Source: Microbotryum silenes-acaulis (Eukaryota > Basidiomycota > Microbotryomycetes > Microbotryales > Microbotryaceae). From it: a stretch of DNA of 64,000 bases. The translations under genes and the position numbers were made by a program. Where the stretch lies: positions 2,101,001-2,165,000 of the forward strand of contig QPFY01000001.1 in assembly GCA_003665825.1 (NCBI GenBank), read 5' to 3'. Under the pieces are notes generated by a model. It was given only the letters and a program-made list of their open reading frames with translations. It was not told the DNA's origin and searched no databases. Positions within the stretch are counted from its first letter, which is position 1, and each line of letters begins with the position of its first letter. This document shows positions 10,152 through 21,482 of this stretch, piece after piece.

Positions 10152-10856
10152 TCACTCAATCTTATTCATAAGCATCGCAAGCGTCTTTGCCAGATCCCCG
10201 TGCCCCGACGACTCCTGTTGATCCCTGGCCGTTTCCAAAAGCTTGACAAACAATCTCACATACCTCGACCTCGCTTCATCGCACAAAACACCCTCATCCT
10301 CCTTCCACGCACTATATTTCGCCAAAGCGGAGGAAAAGATGCTCCAGGGTCGGGAGATGTCGACGTCACCGATCGTTCCTTGTTGAAGCGCGTAGAAGGT
10401 GAGGACTTCTTCGGCGGTGGGTTTGAGCAGCCCGTTGGGGCAACTTAGTTGGGAGGCGATGGATTGAACTTTCATGAATTGGCGATAGTTTTCTGTGAAG
10501 GGGTGGGGTGGGAATGAGATTTTGACATCAGCTCCGAGCACAAGCGGAAATTACTTGATAGCTCTGAAGCTCGCTGCTCATGTGCTCAAGGCTGCGGGAG
10601 GCATCTCTGATGCTGTGTGAAGGAACCTAAAGGTGTCCGATTGACTCACTACTGTCCGGAGAACTCCTCTCGGGCCCCGAGCAAACGACTGTGCTCACTC
10701 CTGCACAGTCCGCCGTTGCGCTCACTGGCAACTTCTTGGGATGGGAGAAGAAGAAGGGAAGGAACAGAAGCAGTGTGTCGATGAGCAAAGTTGAGCAACG
10801 ACTCCGTGGTCACCGGTCAGAGAAACACGATCATCACTCGTTAGCAATAGTCGCAT
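10152..10856 (-). CDS. Acyl-CoA-binding (ACBP) domain protein, copy 2
   Basis: The 3' exon (10492 down to 10152) encodes NYRQFMKVQ, then KPTAEEVLTFYALQQGTIGDVD, AKYSAW and CDEARSRYVRLFVKLL, a full-length ACBP helical domain. Its acceptor TTCACAG is in the same phase and at the same place as in copy 1 (5808-6503). Upstream on this strand, 10699-10728 encodes VSATADCAG, matching copy 1 with differences only at third codon positions. An ATG at 10856 gives MRLLLT, comparable to MKLLLT of copy 1. The exons between 10856 and 10492 could not be joined unambiguously: a 27-nt candidate exon MSSELQSYQ is one base out of phase, so either another acceptor is used or there is an indel. ACBPs bind medium- and long-chain acyl-CoA esters. 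Domain certain, gene model partial. Confidence 0.55.
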
Positions 10857-11134
10857 GTTCCAAGAAATTGCCGAAGGACCCCGATGCCGAGTCGGGATCG
10901 CCCCAGCCGCGCCATGCCTCGCGTTCTGGCTCGATCGGGCAACTTGTGCTGTGTCCGCTCGGAACGCTGACATAAAAGAGGATCACCTTCGGGCAACCGG
11001 CGCCCATCTACTTACGTACGCATTGCAAATAATCATTAACTTCAAAATATGGTACATGGCCAAATCATTGCGAGATGCGAAGATGTGGGGCCAACGTTGA
11101 TGCTCTTCGCGTTTGGCAGGCGCGCGCCGTCCAA

Positions 11135-12421
11135 TCAAAAGTTTTGCTTCTTGTCGAGTTCTCTCAACTCCTCCTGCGATCGATGGGCAGCACATGCGTA
11201 TGAACCCAGGTTGTTGTGAGTTGAATCAAGCACATACCAAGTCGACCGGGAAGTATTGCTCACCTCTGTAAGCATATCCCCTGCCTCAACCTCGACCTCA
11301 AACTCGACCGAATCGGCCCTCTTGATCCCCTTCTTCTCCCTCTTGATCTTGTCTTCCATATCCTTAGCCTCCTTCGCGAAGTCTCGGTCCTTGGTCACAG
11401 GTTTGAACGCCCCCAGATTCGCCAGCCGATCCGCTTCTTCATTCGCTTCGATCCCTACATGGGCTTTCACTTTGCGGAATGAGATATTCGAAGTCAGGGA
11501 GTTTGGATCGGTGCTGGGTCGAGACGCGATGAGGGAGAGGATGTAGAAGATCAGGTCTTCGTTCATGACGGGACCGCCGCTGGAAGTCTTCCAATTGCGT
11601 GCACGCCAGGAAGGTATCCATTGCGAGAATACGGAAATGGTGTATTGCGAATCGGAACAGATGGTGAGGGGAAGCTCCGGGTGGGGGTCTTCTTCGAGGA
11701 TTCGGGCTACGGCCTGCAGGTGGGGGTGGATGAACAGAATAGAGTCAGTATATGCACATACTGCATCATGGTAGTTGACCTTGGACTTGCATACATCTCG
11801 GCCCGATTATTGGTCTGCAGCTTGCCAGGCAGTCGCTCCGAGAGGTTTCTGAGGTGAAGGTCCGGACGGAGTCATCACCCAAGTTCGCTTTGGTCAGTAC
11901 ATCCTGATACAAAGATGATATGCGAAAGTACTGACGAAGCGTCGACACCCTGTTGCCAAACGACCCCTATTCCCGCGACGGCGCCCTTTTGCCCGTTCCC
12001 CCTCGACGATCCATCGCAATAGACGACCCTCGTCTCGTCTTTGCGCGCTTGACCGCTGCTTGCGGTCACTTTGGCGAATTTGGTAGGCCTGCTATCCTTA
12101 CTCTCGTCGTGTGCGCTCTCCCTCTTGAGTCGCTGCACTCCCTGAGTTGCCGCTAAAGAGGAGGTAGCTGTGGTTGACGACGACGAAGCGAGTCCGTTGA
12201 CGTAGCTCTCTGCAGATTGCCGATCGGCAAATTTCTTGTGCACCGCTCCTGTGAAACCCTTGACTTGGGCTTCGGCATCGGACCAGGTCGTATAGACGCC
12301 AGGTTGTCGACCTCTTCTCACTGTGCGCGACAAAGAGGGGGGTCGGTCAGCGGTGGTCTGCGAAGCATGACGTCAAAGTGTCGAGGATGTACGTACCGGC
12401 GTAGAACCCCGGCTTGGCCAT
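11135..12421 (-). CDS. RNH1: Ribonuclease H1
   Basis: Cleaves the RNA strand of RNA-DNA hybrids. Exon 1 (12421-12397) encodes MAKPGFYA and joins in phase 1 to VRRGRQPGVYTTWSDAEAQV, the N-terminal hybrid-binding domain (VKGFTGAVHKKFADRQSAESYV). A Ser/Thr-rich linker follows, then the catalytic domain: VVYCDGSSRGNG (first catalytic Asp), TNNRAE (catalytic Glu), ICSDSQYTI (catalytic Asp) and VKAHVGIEANEEADRLAN (the HxGxxxNEEAD element with the fourth carboxylate). The C-terminus extends about 90 residues beyond this and is Lys/Glu-rich, longer than usual. About five exons; the splice after TNNRAE was not resolved exactly. No mitochondrial presequence is apparent. It is divergent from UPF1. Confidence 0.88.
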
Positions 12422-13152
12422 ACCTCGTCCGATCAAGGTGACGAGTTGTTTGAGACGATTCAGATTTGGTTAGGAGGAAAGGGGCAGCGTGGTTGGATGG
12501 GAGCTGATGAGAGCGTGGGGCTGGGAGCGAGGGGAGTGACGGGCCCAAGTGGGGGTGAGAGGGAACCGGGTTTCAATTCAGGGCACACGGACTCTCGTAA
12601 CGCGCTAAAAGTTTGTTTTTCCCACGTAGACGGGCAAGGAAACTAGAGCTCGGACGTACTAGGGCGGTGATTTAGTCATGCCGAGCCAATAGCCAGGGAA
12701 TGGGCTGTTGTGGCGGCGTTGGAGAGGAGATTCAAAAAAGGGGTCACTGGCGGGCGGTCAATCCGTCCGCGGGCAATTTGGACCGCGTCCATGGCAGTTC
12801 GGCTGCGATTCACCTCGATTTGGCTGCGATTCGGCTGCGATTCGGCTGCGATTCATCTGCGCCGGAAGTCGGCCCTCGGGTTAGACAATCGCCGAGCTCA
12901 CAGGGAATGCGTGTTGAATCAAAATCCGGTGTCTCGACGCAGGGTTTAGTATGGATGTTGTTGAGGTTGTTGGCAAGCGCCTAGTAGTGCAGAGGCCGAA
13001 AAGGCAGCGGTGTTGAAATTGCGATTGGCAGTGCAGCGGCCAGCGCCCGACTTGTGGTCGCCACCGTTCGCGCTCTGCTGATCCTGACTCGCTCACTGCC
13101 CATCCACTATCCACTACTGCTGCATTCGTTCTCGGGCCAACTGCGAGCGCTC
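12422..13152. promoter_or_regulatory. Divergent promoter region, RNH1 / UPF1
   Basis: The 731 bp between the two start codons should contain both promoters and 5' UTRs. An 11-bp repeat array is present at 12799-12861. No further open gene is seen. Confidence 0.5.
12799..12861. repeat. 11-bp repeat array TCGGCTGCGAT
   Basis: Exact copies at 12799-12809, 12831-12841 and 12842-12852, a one-mismatch copy at 12820-12830, and decayed copies between and after. It lies in the RNH1/UPF1 divergent promoter. It could be a binding-site array or simple-sequence expansion. Confidence 0.75.
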
Positions 13153-16100
13153 ATGTCGGCGTACGGCTTCTCACATCTCGATGGCGCATCGGCCTACTCG
13201 TTCGACCCCAACGACGACACCACATCCGTGCACTCGTCCGCGCTGACCGAGCATACAGCTCAGTCTCAGACTCAGGCTCAGCACCCGTCAGCAAGTAGCG
13301 AAACCGGCGCTTCGGGTGCAAACACCGCGCGAAACCATGGTCACCATCACCCAGGAGCGAACGGACATCACCAGCAACTCGAGCTGGACTTCCACAATCT
13401 CACACTCGATGACTTGAATGGGGGTCCGACGGGAGAAGCGAGCTCGTCCGGCGGCGACACGAACGACCTCGACCCCAACGCGGTTGCGAACTTGTACGAC
13501 GATGACTTTGCGGGTATGCTGGACGATCTCAACAGGGAACTACCCCCCCATGCATGCTCGTGAGTGGTGGCCGTCTGGATCAGAGCGAGCTTCTTGACTT
13601 GGAGCTGACTGCGAACGGCGAATGAACGTACGAACGTACGAACGTATCCCGCAACAGTTACTGCGGCATCCACAACCCAGCCTGCGTCGTCAAGTGCCTC
13701 GTTTGCAACAAGTGGTTCTGCAACTCGCGCGGGTCGACGTCCGGGTCCCACATCGTCAACCACCTCGTACGCGCCAAGCACAGGGAGGTCACCCTCCACG
13801 CCGAATCTCCTCTAGGAGAGACCACCCCCGAATGCTATGCGTGCGGTGCCAAGAACGTGTTCATTCTGGGATTCATCCCCGCCAAGAGCGATACCGTCGT
13901 CGTCTTGCTCTGTCGGTACGTGGCCGCTCTAAATTGGTCTCACTCCAGTTCGGCGACGGCGAACCTCCTTTCTTTTTCCTGACCGACGCGTGTTCCTCTC
14001 TTCAGTCAACCCTGCGCAGCGTTGCAGTCCTCAAAGAATATCGTCTGGGACACGACGCAATGGTCACCCCTGATTGAGGATCGCTCGTTCCTCTCCTGGC
14101 TTGTCAAGATCCCGTCCGAGCAGGAACAGCTCCGAGCGAGGCAGATCACCTTCCACCAGATCAACAAGCTCGAAGAACTGTGGAGGGACAATGCCGAAGC
14201 GACGCTGGAAGATTTGGAAAAGCCGGGGGTTGACGATGAGCCACAACCAATATTGCTCAAGTAGGGCGCACTCTGACTGGAGTTTTCACGTTCCTGCTCC
14301 AAGCTGATCCAACAACTCGAACCACCCATCAGATATGAGGACGCGTATCTGTACCAAAACATCTTTGGTCCGCTCGTCAAAATCGAAGCCGACTACGACA
14401 AGCGACTCAAGGAATCGCAAACGCAGGAAGGGCTCGTCGTGCGCTGGGACATGGGTCTCAACCAGAAGCGCATCGCCTGGTTTAACCTCCCCAAACTCGA
14501 ATCGGGTGAGGTGCGCTTGGCCGTCGGCGACGAGTTGAGGTTGAGGTACCATGGCGAGTTGCACAAGGCGTGGGAAGGGGTCGGTCATGTCATCAAGGTG
14601 CCCAATAGTGAGTTACAAGTCTCTGCACGCCTTGATGTAGCATCTGGAGGCTAACCCAGTCTGCACCATATGCAGACGTCTCTGACGAGATCGCTCTCGA
14701 GCTGAGGCGCAATGACGGCGTACCAATCGATTGCACCCACAACTTTTCCGCCGACTTTGTTTGGAAGTCGACTTCATTCGACCGCATGCAGCTTGCGATG
14801 AAGACCTTTGCCGTCGACGAGCAGTCCGTCAGTGGATACATCTACCACAAGTTGATGGGTCACGAGGCGGCACCACCTCAGGTCTTGAGGGCGCAGATGC
14901 CCAAAAGGTGAAGCGGAGCAATCAGTAGAAGTTGAAGAGTTGTTCCTGCAGCTGATCTGACGATACCTCATCACCACCAGGGTTTCCGCTCCGACTTTGC
15001 CTGACCTCAACCACTCGCAAATTTACGCCGTCAAGAGTGTGCTGCAAAAGCCGCTCAGTTTGATTCAAGTAAGTTCGCTTTGGACGCACCAGAAATTAGG
15101 TTGCATGCTGCTGATCCTTGTGCACATTCTCCTCTCAGGGTCCTCCTGGAACCGGAAAGACCGTGACGTCGGCTTCGATCGTCTACCACCTCGCCAAGAT
15201 GAACCCCGGCCAAGTGCTCGTCTGTGCCCCTTCAAACGTCGCCGTCGATCAACTGACGGAGAAGATCCACCAGACCGGCCTCAAGGTCGTTCGAGTGACG
15301 GCCAAATCTCGAGAGGCGCTCGAGTCGTCCGTGTCCTTCTTGACCCTACACGCCCAGGTTGCCAACTCGGACACCCACGTCGAACTGCAAAAGCTCATCC
15401 AGTTGAAGGAGAGTCAAGGCGAGTTGAGCTCGAGCGATGAGCGCAAGTTCAAGGCCTTGACGAGGGCGTGCGAGAAGGAGATTCTGGGGAGCGCGGATGT
15501 CATTTGCTGTACCTGCGTGGGTTGTGGGGATCCGAGGTTGGCCAAGTTCAAGTTTAGGACCGTCCTGATCGATGAGGCTACTCAAGCTGTTAGTTCACCG
15601 ACGTCAGAGCGTGGTTTTCGATGTGCGCTGACCTGTTGATCCGCATCACTCAGACCGAGCCGGAGTGCATGATTCCCCTGACGTTCGGCGTCAAGCAACT
15701 CGTCATGGTCGGCGATCATTCGCAGCTCGGTCCGACGATCATGAACAAGAAGGCTGCGCGAGCCGGCCTAGCCCAATCATTATTCGAACGCCTCGTCCTC
15801 CTCGGCAACCGACCAATCCGTCTTCAAGTCCAGTACCGCATGCATCCTTGCCTGTCCGAGTTCCCTTCCAACATGTTCTACGAGGGTACACTGCAGAACG
15901 GTGTGACTGCGCCGGAACGGTTGCGCAAGAACGTCGATTTCCCTTGGCCTCAACCATCGACGCCGATGTACTTCCACCAGAATCTTGGGCAGGAGGAGAT
16001 CTCGTCGAGTGGAACGTCCTTCCTCAATCGGTAGGTTCATTTTAGGGTCTGCGAGGGGCAGCAGCCCACGCACTGGATACTGATTCTCGGGGGTTTCACC

Positions 16101-17147
16101 CATCCGCACAGCACGGAGGCCTCGAACGTCGAAAAGATCGTCACGCGTTTCTTCAAATCGGGCGTTCTCCCGTCCCAAATCGGCGTCATCACCCCTTACG
16201 AAGGCCAACGCTCCTACGTTGTCTCGTACATGCAGTTCAACGGCTCGCTCAAGAAGGAGTTGTACAAGGACGTCGAAGTCGCTTCCGTCGATGCGTTCCA
16301 AGGGCGAGAGAAAGATTACATCATCGTTTCGTGCGTGCGAAGTAATGAACATCAGGGGATTGGGTTCTTGGATGATCCGAGGCGTCTTAACGTCGCTTTG
16401 ACGCGAGCCAAGTATGGGTGTGTCATTTTGGGGAACCCCAAGGTGTTGAGCAAGGTGAGACTTGGATGGTCTCCACCGTAGCCGCGCTCCTCGTAGGCTG
16501 ACCCTGAAAGCCTCTTCCCTACGCAGCACGCTCTGTGGCACTATCTCTTGACGCACTACAAGGAGAAAGGCTGCCTCGTCGAAGGACCGCTGAACAACCT
16601 CCAACCGAGCATGATCCAATTCTCCAAGCCTCGTCGACCCTACAAAGCAAGCGAGAACTCGAAGCGCTTCGAACACAGCGCAAGGGACATGCTCAACGGT
16701 GATCGTGACAGTCTCGGCGTCCCTTCTCGGTTCGACTCATCCTTCTTCCGTACCCACGACGCGTTGAGTTCGATCCCTTCGGATGCGCAATCCGTTCGTT
16801 CGCAAGCGACCTATTCTTCAGGGATGCCGACGTTCTCACAAGCTGGTTCGGCCTACCCCGGTTCGATCAAACGCGGTGCATCATCCTACGCCTCGTCGAC
16901 GCTTTCGCAAGACTTGCATTCGCACGCCTCGGACACGGCCTCCGTTCGCGACGACGTCTCCTCCATTAACGGAGGCACCGCAGGAAGTCTTGCCTTTTCG
17001 CAAGCCGATCGCTTGAGGAGGGATGAGGAGTTTGAGGCGTCGAGCGCGTACAAGAGTTTGGGGGAGAGGGCTTGGAGCTCACATGGAGATGATGATGATG
17101 CGAGTTCGCAGTATACCGTGTCCGCCGCCGGAACGACGGAGTACTAA
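13153..17147 (+). CDS. UPF1: UPF1/NAM7 RNA helicase, nonsense-mediated mRNA decay
   Basis: SF1 RNA helicase that drives nonsense-mediated decay. About ten exons. The start [10 protein letters not shown] (13153) is followed by a low-complexity acidic N-terminus; exon 1 ends at 13559 and exon 2 starts at 13658. The Cys/His domain binding UPF2 begins [16 protein letters not shown], with the CGAKN continuation. The 1B region follows ([14 protein letters not shown]). Helicase motifs: GPPGTGKT (Walker A, from 15139), [19 protein letters not shown] (DEAA-type motif II), [41 protein letters not shown] and LNVALTRAK. The C-terminal tail (from about 16750) is Ser/Gln-rich with SQ dipeptides, the usual place for phosphorylation by SMG1-type kinases. 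It ends at TAA 17145-17147. An upstream in-frame ATG at 13054 would add 33 residues but looks like 5' UTR. Confidence 0.95.
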
Positions 17148-17754
17148 GGGCCTCGCACGCAGCTTTCTTTTTCCTCGAGGCACTACTGGACCCGTCCTTC
17201 GCGTTCGGCGCGGAAGCGTATGTATGCCACGCCTTCGGTCGGCACCTCACCTTCTTCTCTTTTTGTCCCCTCGTATCGGGTGGAGGTAGACCACGCATCG
17301 CCGTGCCCGTCTACGCTATGCACCACGTCAGAGGCGCTCGTGCACCGTCGACTTTCCTTCGGCGGGCAAGCCGCTCGTCGAGTTTAGTGGCATTCGCTTC
17401 ACTCCGACGCTCGACCCGCCGGTCGTCCCCCAATACTCGTCGACGACACGCTTTACTTTGTTGGAGGCTTAGGATACAATAGCTTTTTTTTCGAACTTCC
17501 TTGTCGCTTTCCCATTCGCTTTCCCATTACGGATCATGGATCGGTCCATTACGGATCATGGATCGGTCGAAGTCCCAGCTTTGTAGGAGTAAACCTTCTC
17601 TGGGCTCGTGGAATGCCAGTTCTTTCGTTCGAGGGGAAAAAAAATGCCAGTCTTTGGACGGCTTCTTCACATGAATAGAGGCACCCCAACTCTGATTGCA
17701 CACACAATTGGAAGAAGCGTCCCCGAGAAAGGGAAGAGCAGAGAGGGGAATCGA
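17148..17754. other. Convergent 3' intergenic region UPF1 / NTF2
   Basis: Holds both 3' UTRs. The only notable structure is a perfect 22-bp tandem duplication at 17524-17567. Confidence 0.5.
17524..17567. repeat. Perfect 22-bp tandem duplication
   Basis: The unit starting CCATTACGGATC occupies 17524-17545 and again 17546-17567 with no mismatch. A degenerate third start precedes it. It is in non-coding sequence between convergent genes. Confidence 0.85.
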
Positions 17755-18850
17755 TCAACCGTACACGAGCCGGAAGACGTCGTTGTAGACGTAATAACTG
17801 CCGTCTGATTTCAGGAGAAGGACTCGAGGTGCTGTCAGTCCACCAAGGCGCTCTTGCGCTTTTGCGCTAGAAAAGGACTTTCAGGACTGCGGGGGGTGGG
17901 GACTCACCGGCGGGCTTGAGGTGGAACGTCTGCGAGAAGGACAGGGCGTTGGCTTCGTCTCCGGTCTGTTGATTCAATTAGCCATCGTCAGGATTGAACA
18001 CTCTTGGCAGCGAAAGGCCGTATTTCTTACGATCAATTGGCCGGTGACGAGTACGATCATGGACGCCTCGGTCTGGGACGCGGGCTGGGCGTCCATGGTC
18101 GTGATTCGGTGTTGGACGGTTTGGAAAGGGAGGCCCTGGGAGAAAGGAGAATGCATACACGAGGGGACGTCAGAGTTCCAAGGGGGGAGGGGAGGTTTTT
18201 CTCGGATCGTTAAAGGGGAAACTGACGACGAGTTTTTCGACGATGGCGGTGGCGCCCGAGGTGGGTTGACCTTCGAACGAGAGCATCGAGTGGTCCCTCT
18301 GGAATAGTGAAAGGTGATGATTGAATTTTTTTATTTCCGAAAGGTGGGCATGCCAGCGAGGAATGGCTCCCTCCGTGGCTTCCACTTGGGCGTTTGACGG
18401 GGAGGGAGCCACACTTCGACGGTGACGTACGTAAAGCGGTGCGAGACCACTACGGTTCGAGTCAAAGGTCTGGTAGTAAAAGTCCGTGAACTGTGGAAGA
18501 GAGAGAGAGAGAAGGTGAGAACGGGCCAGCCCGGATGCAGTGGAAAAAAGGCTAGTCTTGCATGCCGCCGCGAAGGAAGGTTGGGTCATGCACGACGTTG
18601 AGACGGCAACGGACGACTGACCTGCTTGCTGTTGATGTGGCAGGTGCGTGAAGTGGAGAGGAGAGCAAGACCAAGTCAGCAGGATGCTACGTCGGCGGTG
18701 GTGCGTCGGCGGTGTCTGCTGAATCGCGTGAGCAGCTCTCGCGGTGTTGGAACGTACGCGATCGCGTTGATGTCAGCCTGAGAAGAGACGGAGTGAGAGG
18801 GTGAGTGACGTGCAGCATCAGAGCCCATGCGATGCTTGGCTGCTTACCAT
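17755..18850 (-). CDS. NTF2: Nuclear transport factor 2
   Basis: Homodimeric importer of Ran-GDP that binds FxFG nucleoporins. Eight coding exons in 1.1 kb can be placed to the base: 18848-18850, 18758-18777, 18622-18628, 18431-18490, 18227-18298, 18031-18135, 17908-17965 and 17755-17831. They sum to 402 nt, or 133 residues, with phases closing throughout. Key sequence: MADINAIAKQFTDFYYQTFD, then APLYRDHSMLSFEG, IVEKLVGLPFQTVQHR, TTMDAQPAS, FSQTFHLKP, and YYVYNDVFRLVYG at the end, a near-canonical NTF2. The first coding exon is only the ATG; exon 2 is 20 nt and exon 3 is 7 nt. It shares a promoter with CCT4. Usual family length is about 125, so this copy is complete. Confidence 0.95.
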
Positions 18851-19071
18851 GCTTGTGGACAGTGTGGGTGTAGGGTGGGCGCTTCGAGAGCCAAGAAAGG
18901 CGCCAACAGAGTCCAGCTCGGTCCAGCTCGGTCCAGCTCGCTTGTCGGGGCTTGTCAGGGGCAATCCACGCAGATTCACATGCGCGCGCGTCCGACGTCT
19001 TCAACGTGCTCACCCTCCGCGCCTCACCTGGCTCACCTGCATCTCCATCCGACACACACACAATTCACACT
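18851..19071. promoter_or_regulatory. Bidirectional promoter NTF2 / CCT4
   Basis: Only 221 bp separate the two start codons, so both genes must be driven from here. It contains a 10-bp unit GTCCAGCTCG repeated three times head-to-tail at 18911-18940 and a CA-rich stretch just before the CCT4 start. Confidence 0.7.
18911..18940. repeat. Direct repeat GTCCAGCTCG x3 in shared promoter
   Basis: Three perfect consecutive 10-bp units roughly in the middle of the NTF2/CCT4 promoter. One unit per DNA helical turn would place any bound factors on the same face. Function is inference. Confidence 0.8.
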
Positions 19072-21168
19072 ATGGCATCCGCAGCAGTCGCAGCAGCGCC
19101 CTCAACAGGCGGAGCAGCGGGCTCGTCCTCGCAAATGCCGGTGCAGCGTCGCAACTTCCAGGTCAGTGCCCGCTCGCACACGCGCTTGCCCCCTTTGCTC
19201 GCAGTCAGCCGTCGGTCAGTCACCCATAGTGGGCTAGCTCACACACTCTCTCCCAACGAGCACCCGACAGAACACGGAGAAGCCCATGGAAGTCAGGCTC
19301 AGCAACATGACAGCCGCAAAGGGTACACGTCTTCTGCTCCCGTGCCTCGCCTCGTACTCTCCCCTCCCGCTGACACATGCACGAACACCCACCCACCCAC
19401 CAGCCGTCGCCGATGCCGTACGCACCTCGTTGGGTCCGAGGGGGATGGACAAGATGATCCAGACCTCGTCGGGAGAAGTCGTCATCACCAACGACGGCGC
19501 GACCATCCTCAAGCACATGTCGGTCATGCACCCCGCCGCTCGTATGCTCGTTGACCTCTCCGCCGCGCAGGACATTGAAGCCGGCGACGGCACCACCTCG
19601 GTCGTCGTACTCGCCGGATCCCTCTTGGGCGCGGCGGAGAAGCTCCTCGCCAAGGGTATTCATCCGACCGTGATCGCCGATAGTTTCACCCGAGCGGCGA
19701 GCAAGGTCGTCGAGTACCTCACCGAGATGTCGACCCCCGTCGATCTCTCGGACCGCGAATCGCTGCTCCGAGCAGCCTCGACCAGTCTCAGTTCAAAGGT
19801 GAGTCAAATCGAGCGAGAGCACCACAAGTCCTGTCCGAACTAACAGGTGTTCACCTCGCATTGTCCCCCTCACCAGATCGTCTCGCAATACTCGTCAATC
19901 CTGTCCCCCATCGCTGTCGACTCGGTCCTGCGCCTCGTGACCCCCGCTTCGACCAACGTCGACCTGCGCGACGTTCGCCTCGTCAAAAAAGTCGGCGGTA
20001 CGATCGACGACACCGAACTCATCGACGGCGTCCTGCTCAACCAGAATGTTATTACCTCCGCCGGAGGGCCGACCAGAATCGAAAAGGCCAAGATCGGCAT
20101 CATCCAATTCCAACTCTCCCCTCCCAAACCCGATGTGAGTTGGGGCCCCAAGTCTTGCTCTTGAACAAGTAAAGGATCATTCGTTGACCGATCGCAACTC
20201 GTCCCCTCCACCTCCCGTCCAGATGGACAACCAAATCGTCGTCAACGACTACCGACAGATGGACAAGATCCTCAAAGAGGAACGTCTCTACATTCTCAAC
20301 CTGTGCAAGGCGATCAAGAAATCGGGCTGCAACGTCCTCCTGATCCAAAAATCGATCCTCCGCGACGCGACGAACGAGTTGTCGCTGGCCTACTTGCAGA
20401 AACTCAAGATCTTGGCCGTGAGGGACGTCGAACGCGACGAGATTGAATTCCTGTCGAGGGCGTTGGGGTGCAAACCCATTTCCGACGTTGAACAAATGAC
20501 GGCCGATAAATTGGGCGAAGCCGATCTCGTCGAAGAGACGAGCAAGAACGGCGCCAAGTTCGTCAAGATCACCGGGATCAAGAACGCCTCGGGTAAAACC
20601 GTTTCGGTGCTCTGCACGGGAGCGAACGGTTTGGTGCTCGAAGAGTCGGAACGTTCGTTGCACGACGCGTTGTGCGTCGTTCGTTGCTTGGTCAAGAAAA
20701 GGTATCTCATCGCCGGGGGAGGAGCACCCGAAATTCACGTGTCGAGGTTGTTGTCGCAATACGCGCAAACGTTGAAAGGAATGGAAGCGTATTGTTTCGC
20801 CGCGTACGCCGAGGCGCTCGAAGTGATCCCGACGACGTTGGCGGAGAACGCGGGGTTGAACCCGATTGCCATGGTCACCGAGTTGAGAAATCGACATGCT
20901 TTGGGTGAACGTACGGCCGGGATCAACGTCAGGAAGGGCGTGATCTCGAATATCCTGGAGGAGAATGTGTTGCAACCGCTTTTGGTCTCGACGAGCGCGA
21001 TCGAGTTGGCGACCGAGACCGTCGGGTTGTTGTTGAGGATCGATGAGTGAGCGTCGCTTCATCTCTGGTGGCATTCATGGTTGATGGTTTCGGCCGATTG
21101 CTACACACGGAGATTGGAACCTGACTGTAATCCTTCTTTCTCTCCACAGCTACCACCCGTGTCGCTAA
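19072..21168 (+). CDS. CCT4: T-complex protein 1 subunit delta (CCT4)
   Basis: Subunit of the cytosolic TRiC/CCT chaperonin that folds actin, tubulin and WD40 proteins. Exon 1 (19072-19161) encodes [14 protein letters not shown] and QRRNFQ. Exon 2 adds [11 protein letters not shown]. Exon 3 opens with [18 protein letters not shown] and contains [12 protein letters not shown] and the ATP-binding [13 protein letters not shown]. Later exons carry [23 protein letters not shown]-type apical residues, [13 protein letters not shown] and [12 protein letters not shown]. The last codons come from a separate small exon after a GTGAGC donor, giving LLRIDDYHPCR and stop at 21168. This tail differs slightly from the usual IDDIV ending. 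Six exons. Divergent from NTF2. Confidence 0.94.
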
Positions 21169-21482
21169 GTCTCGCCATTCGTACTTTCGTAGAGCTGTTC
21201 CATTTGCATTACAATGATCAAAAGGCCTTTCTGAGCCATGCACACAACCTGTCGCAACTTTTTGTATGGCATGATGAGCCAAGCAAGAGAAACCGGCAGA
21301 CTCGAGCCGTGCGCTCTCGTGAAGATCGGATCAACTTCTTTTGGGTGACTTCAATTTCAAGTATTACTCATCAGAAGGACAAAGCGCTACAGCTGCGAGC
21401 GCACAGCAAGACACGGGGTCGGAGGGAGAGGGAGAGTGGGAGAGGGAGAGTGGAAGAGAAGAGCGATGGTTTATGAAAGGCT
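21169..21482. other. Convergent 3' intergenic region
   Basis: The 314 bp between the CCT4 stop and the stop of the DUF4267-type gene. A purine-rich GGGAGAGGGAGAG run lies near 21420-21455. No gene is seen. Confidence 0.5.

Noticed and set aside
9734..10171. Overlapping open frames on both strands near the ACBP copy 2 gene
   Set aside because: Short, GC-driven, no family on either strand.
15780..16676. 298-codon open frame on the minus strand
   Set aside because: Antisense shadow of UPF1 helicase exons. No independent start context or recognisable product.
20100..21074. 324-codon open frame on the minus strand
   Set aside because: Exactly antisense to CCT4, whose protein is unmistakable. 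The frame is open because of the C/G-ending codons of CCT4, and its translation is Arg/Gln/Asp-biased with no family.
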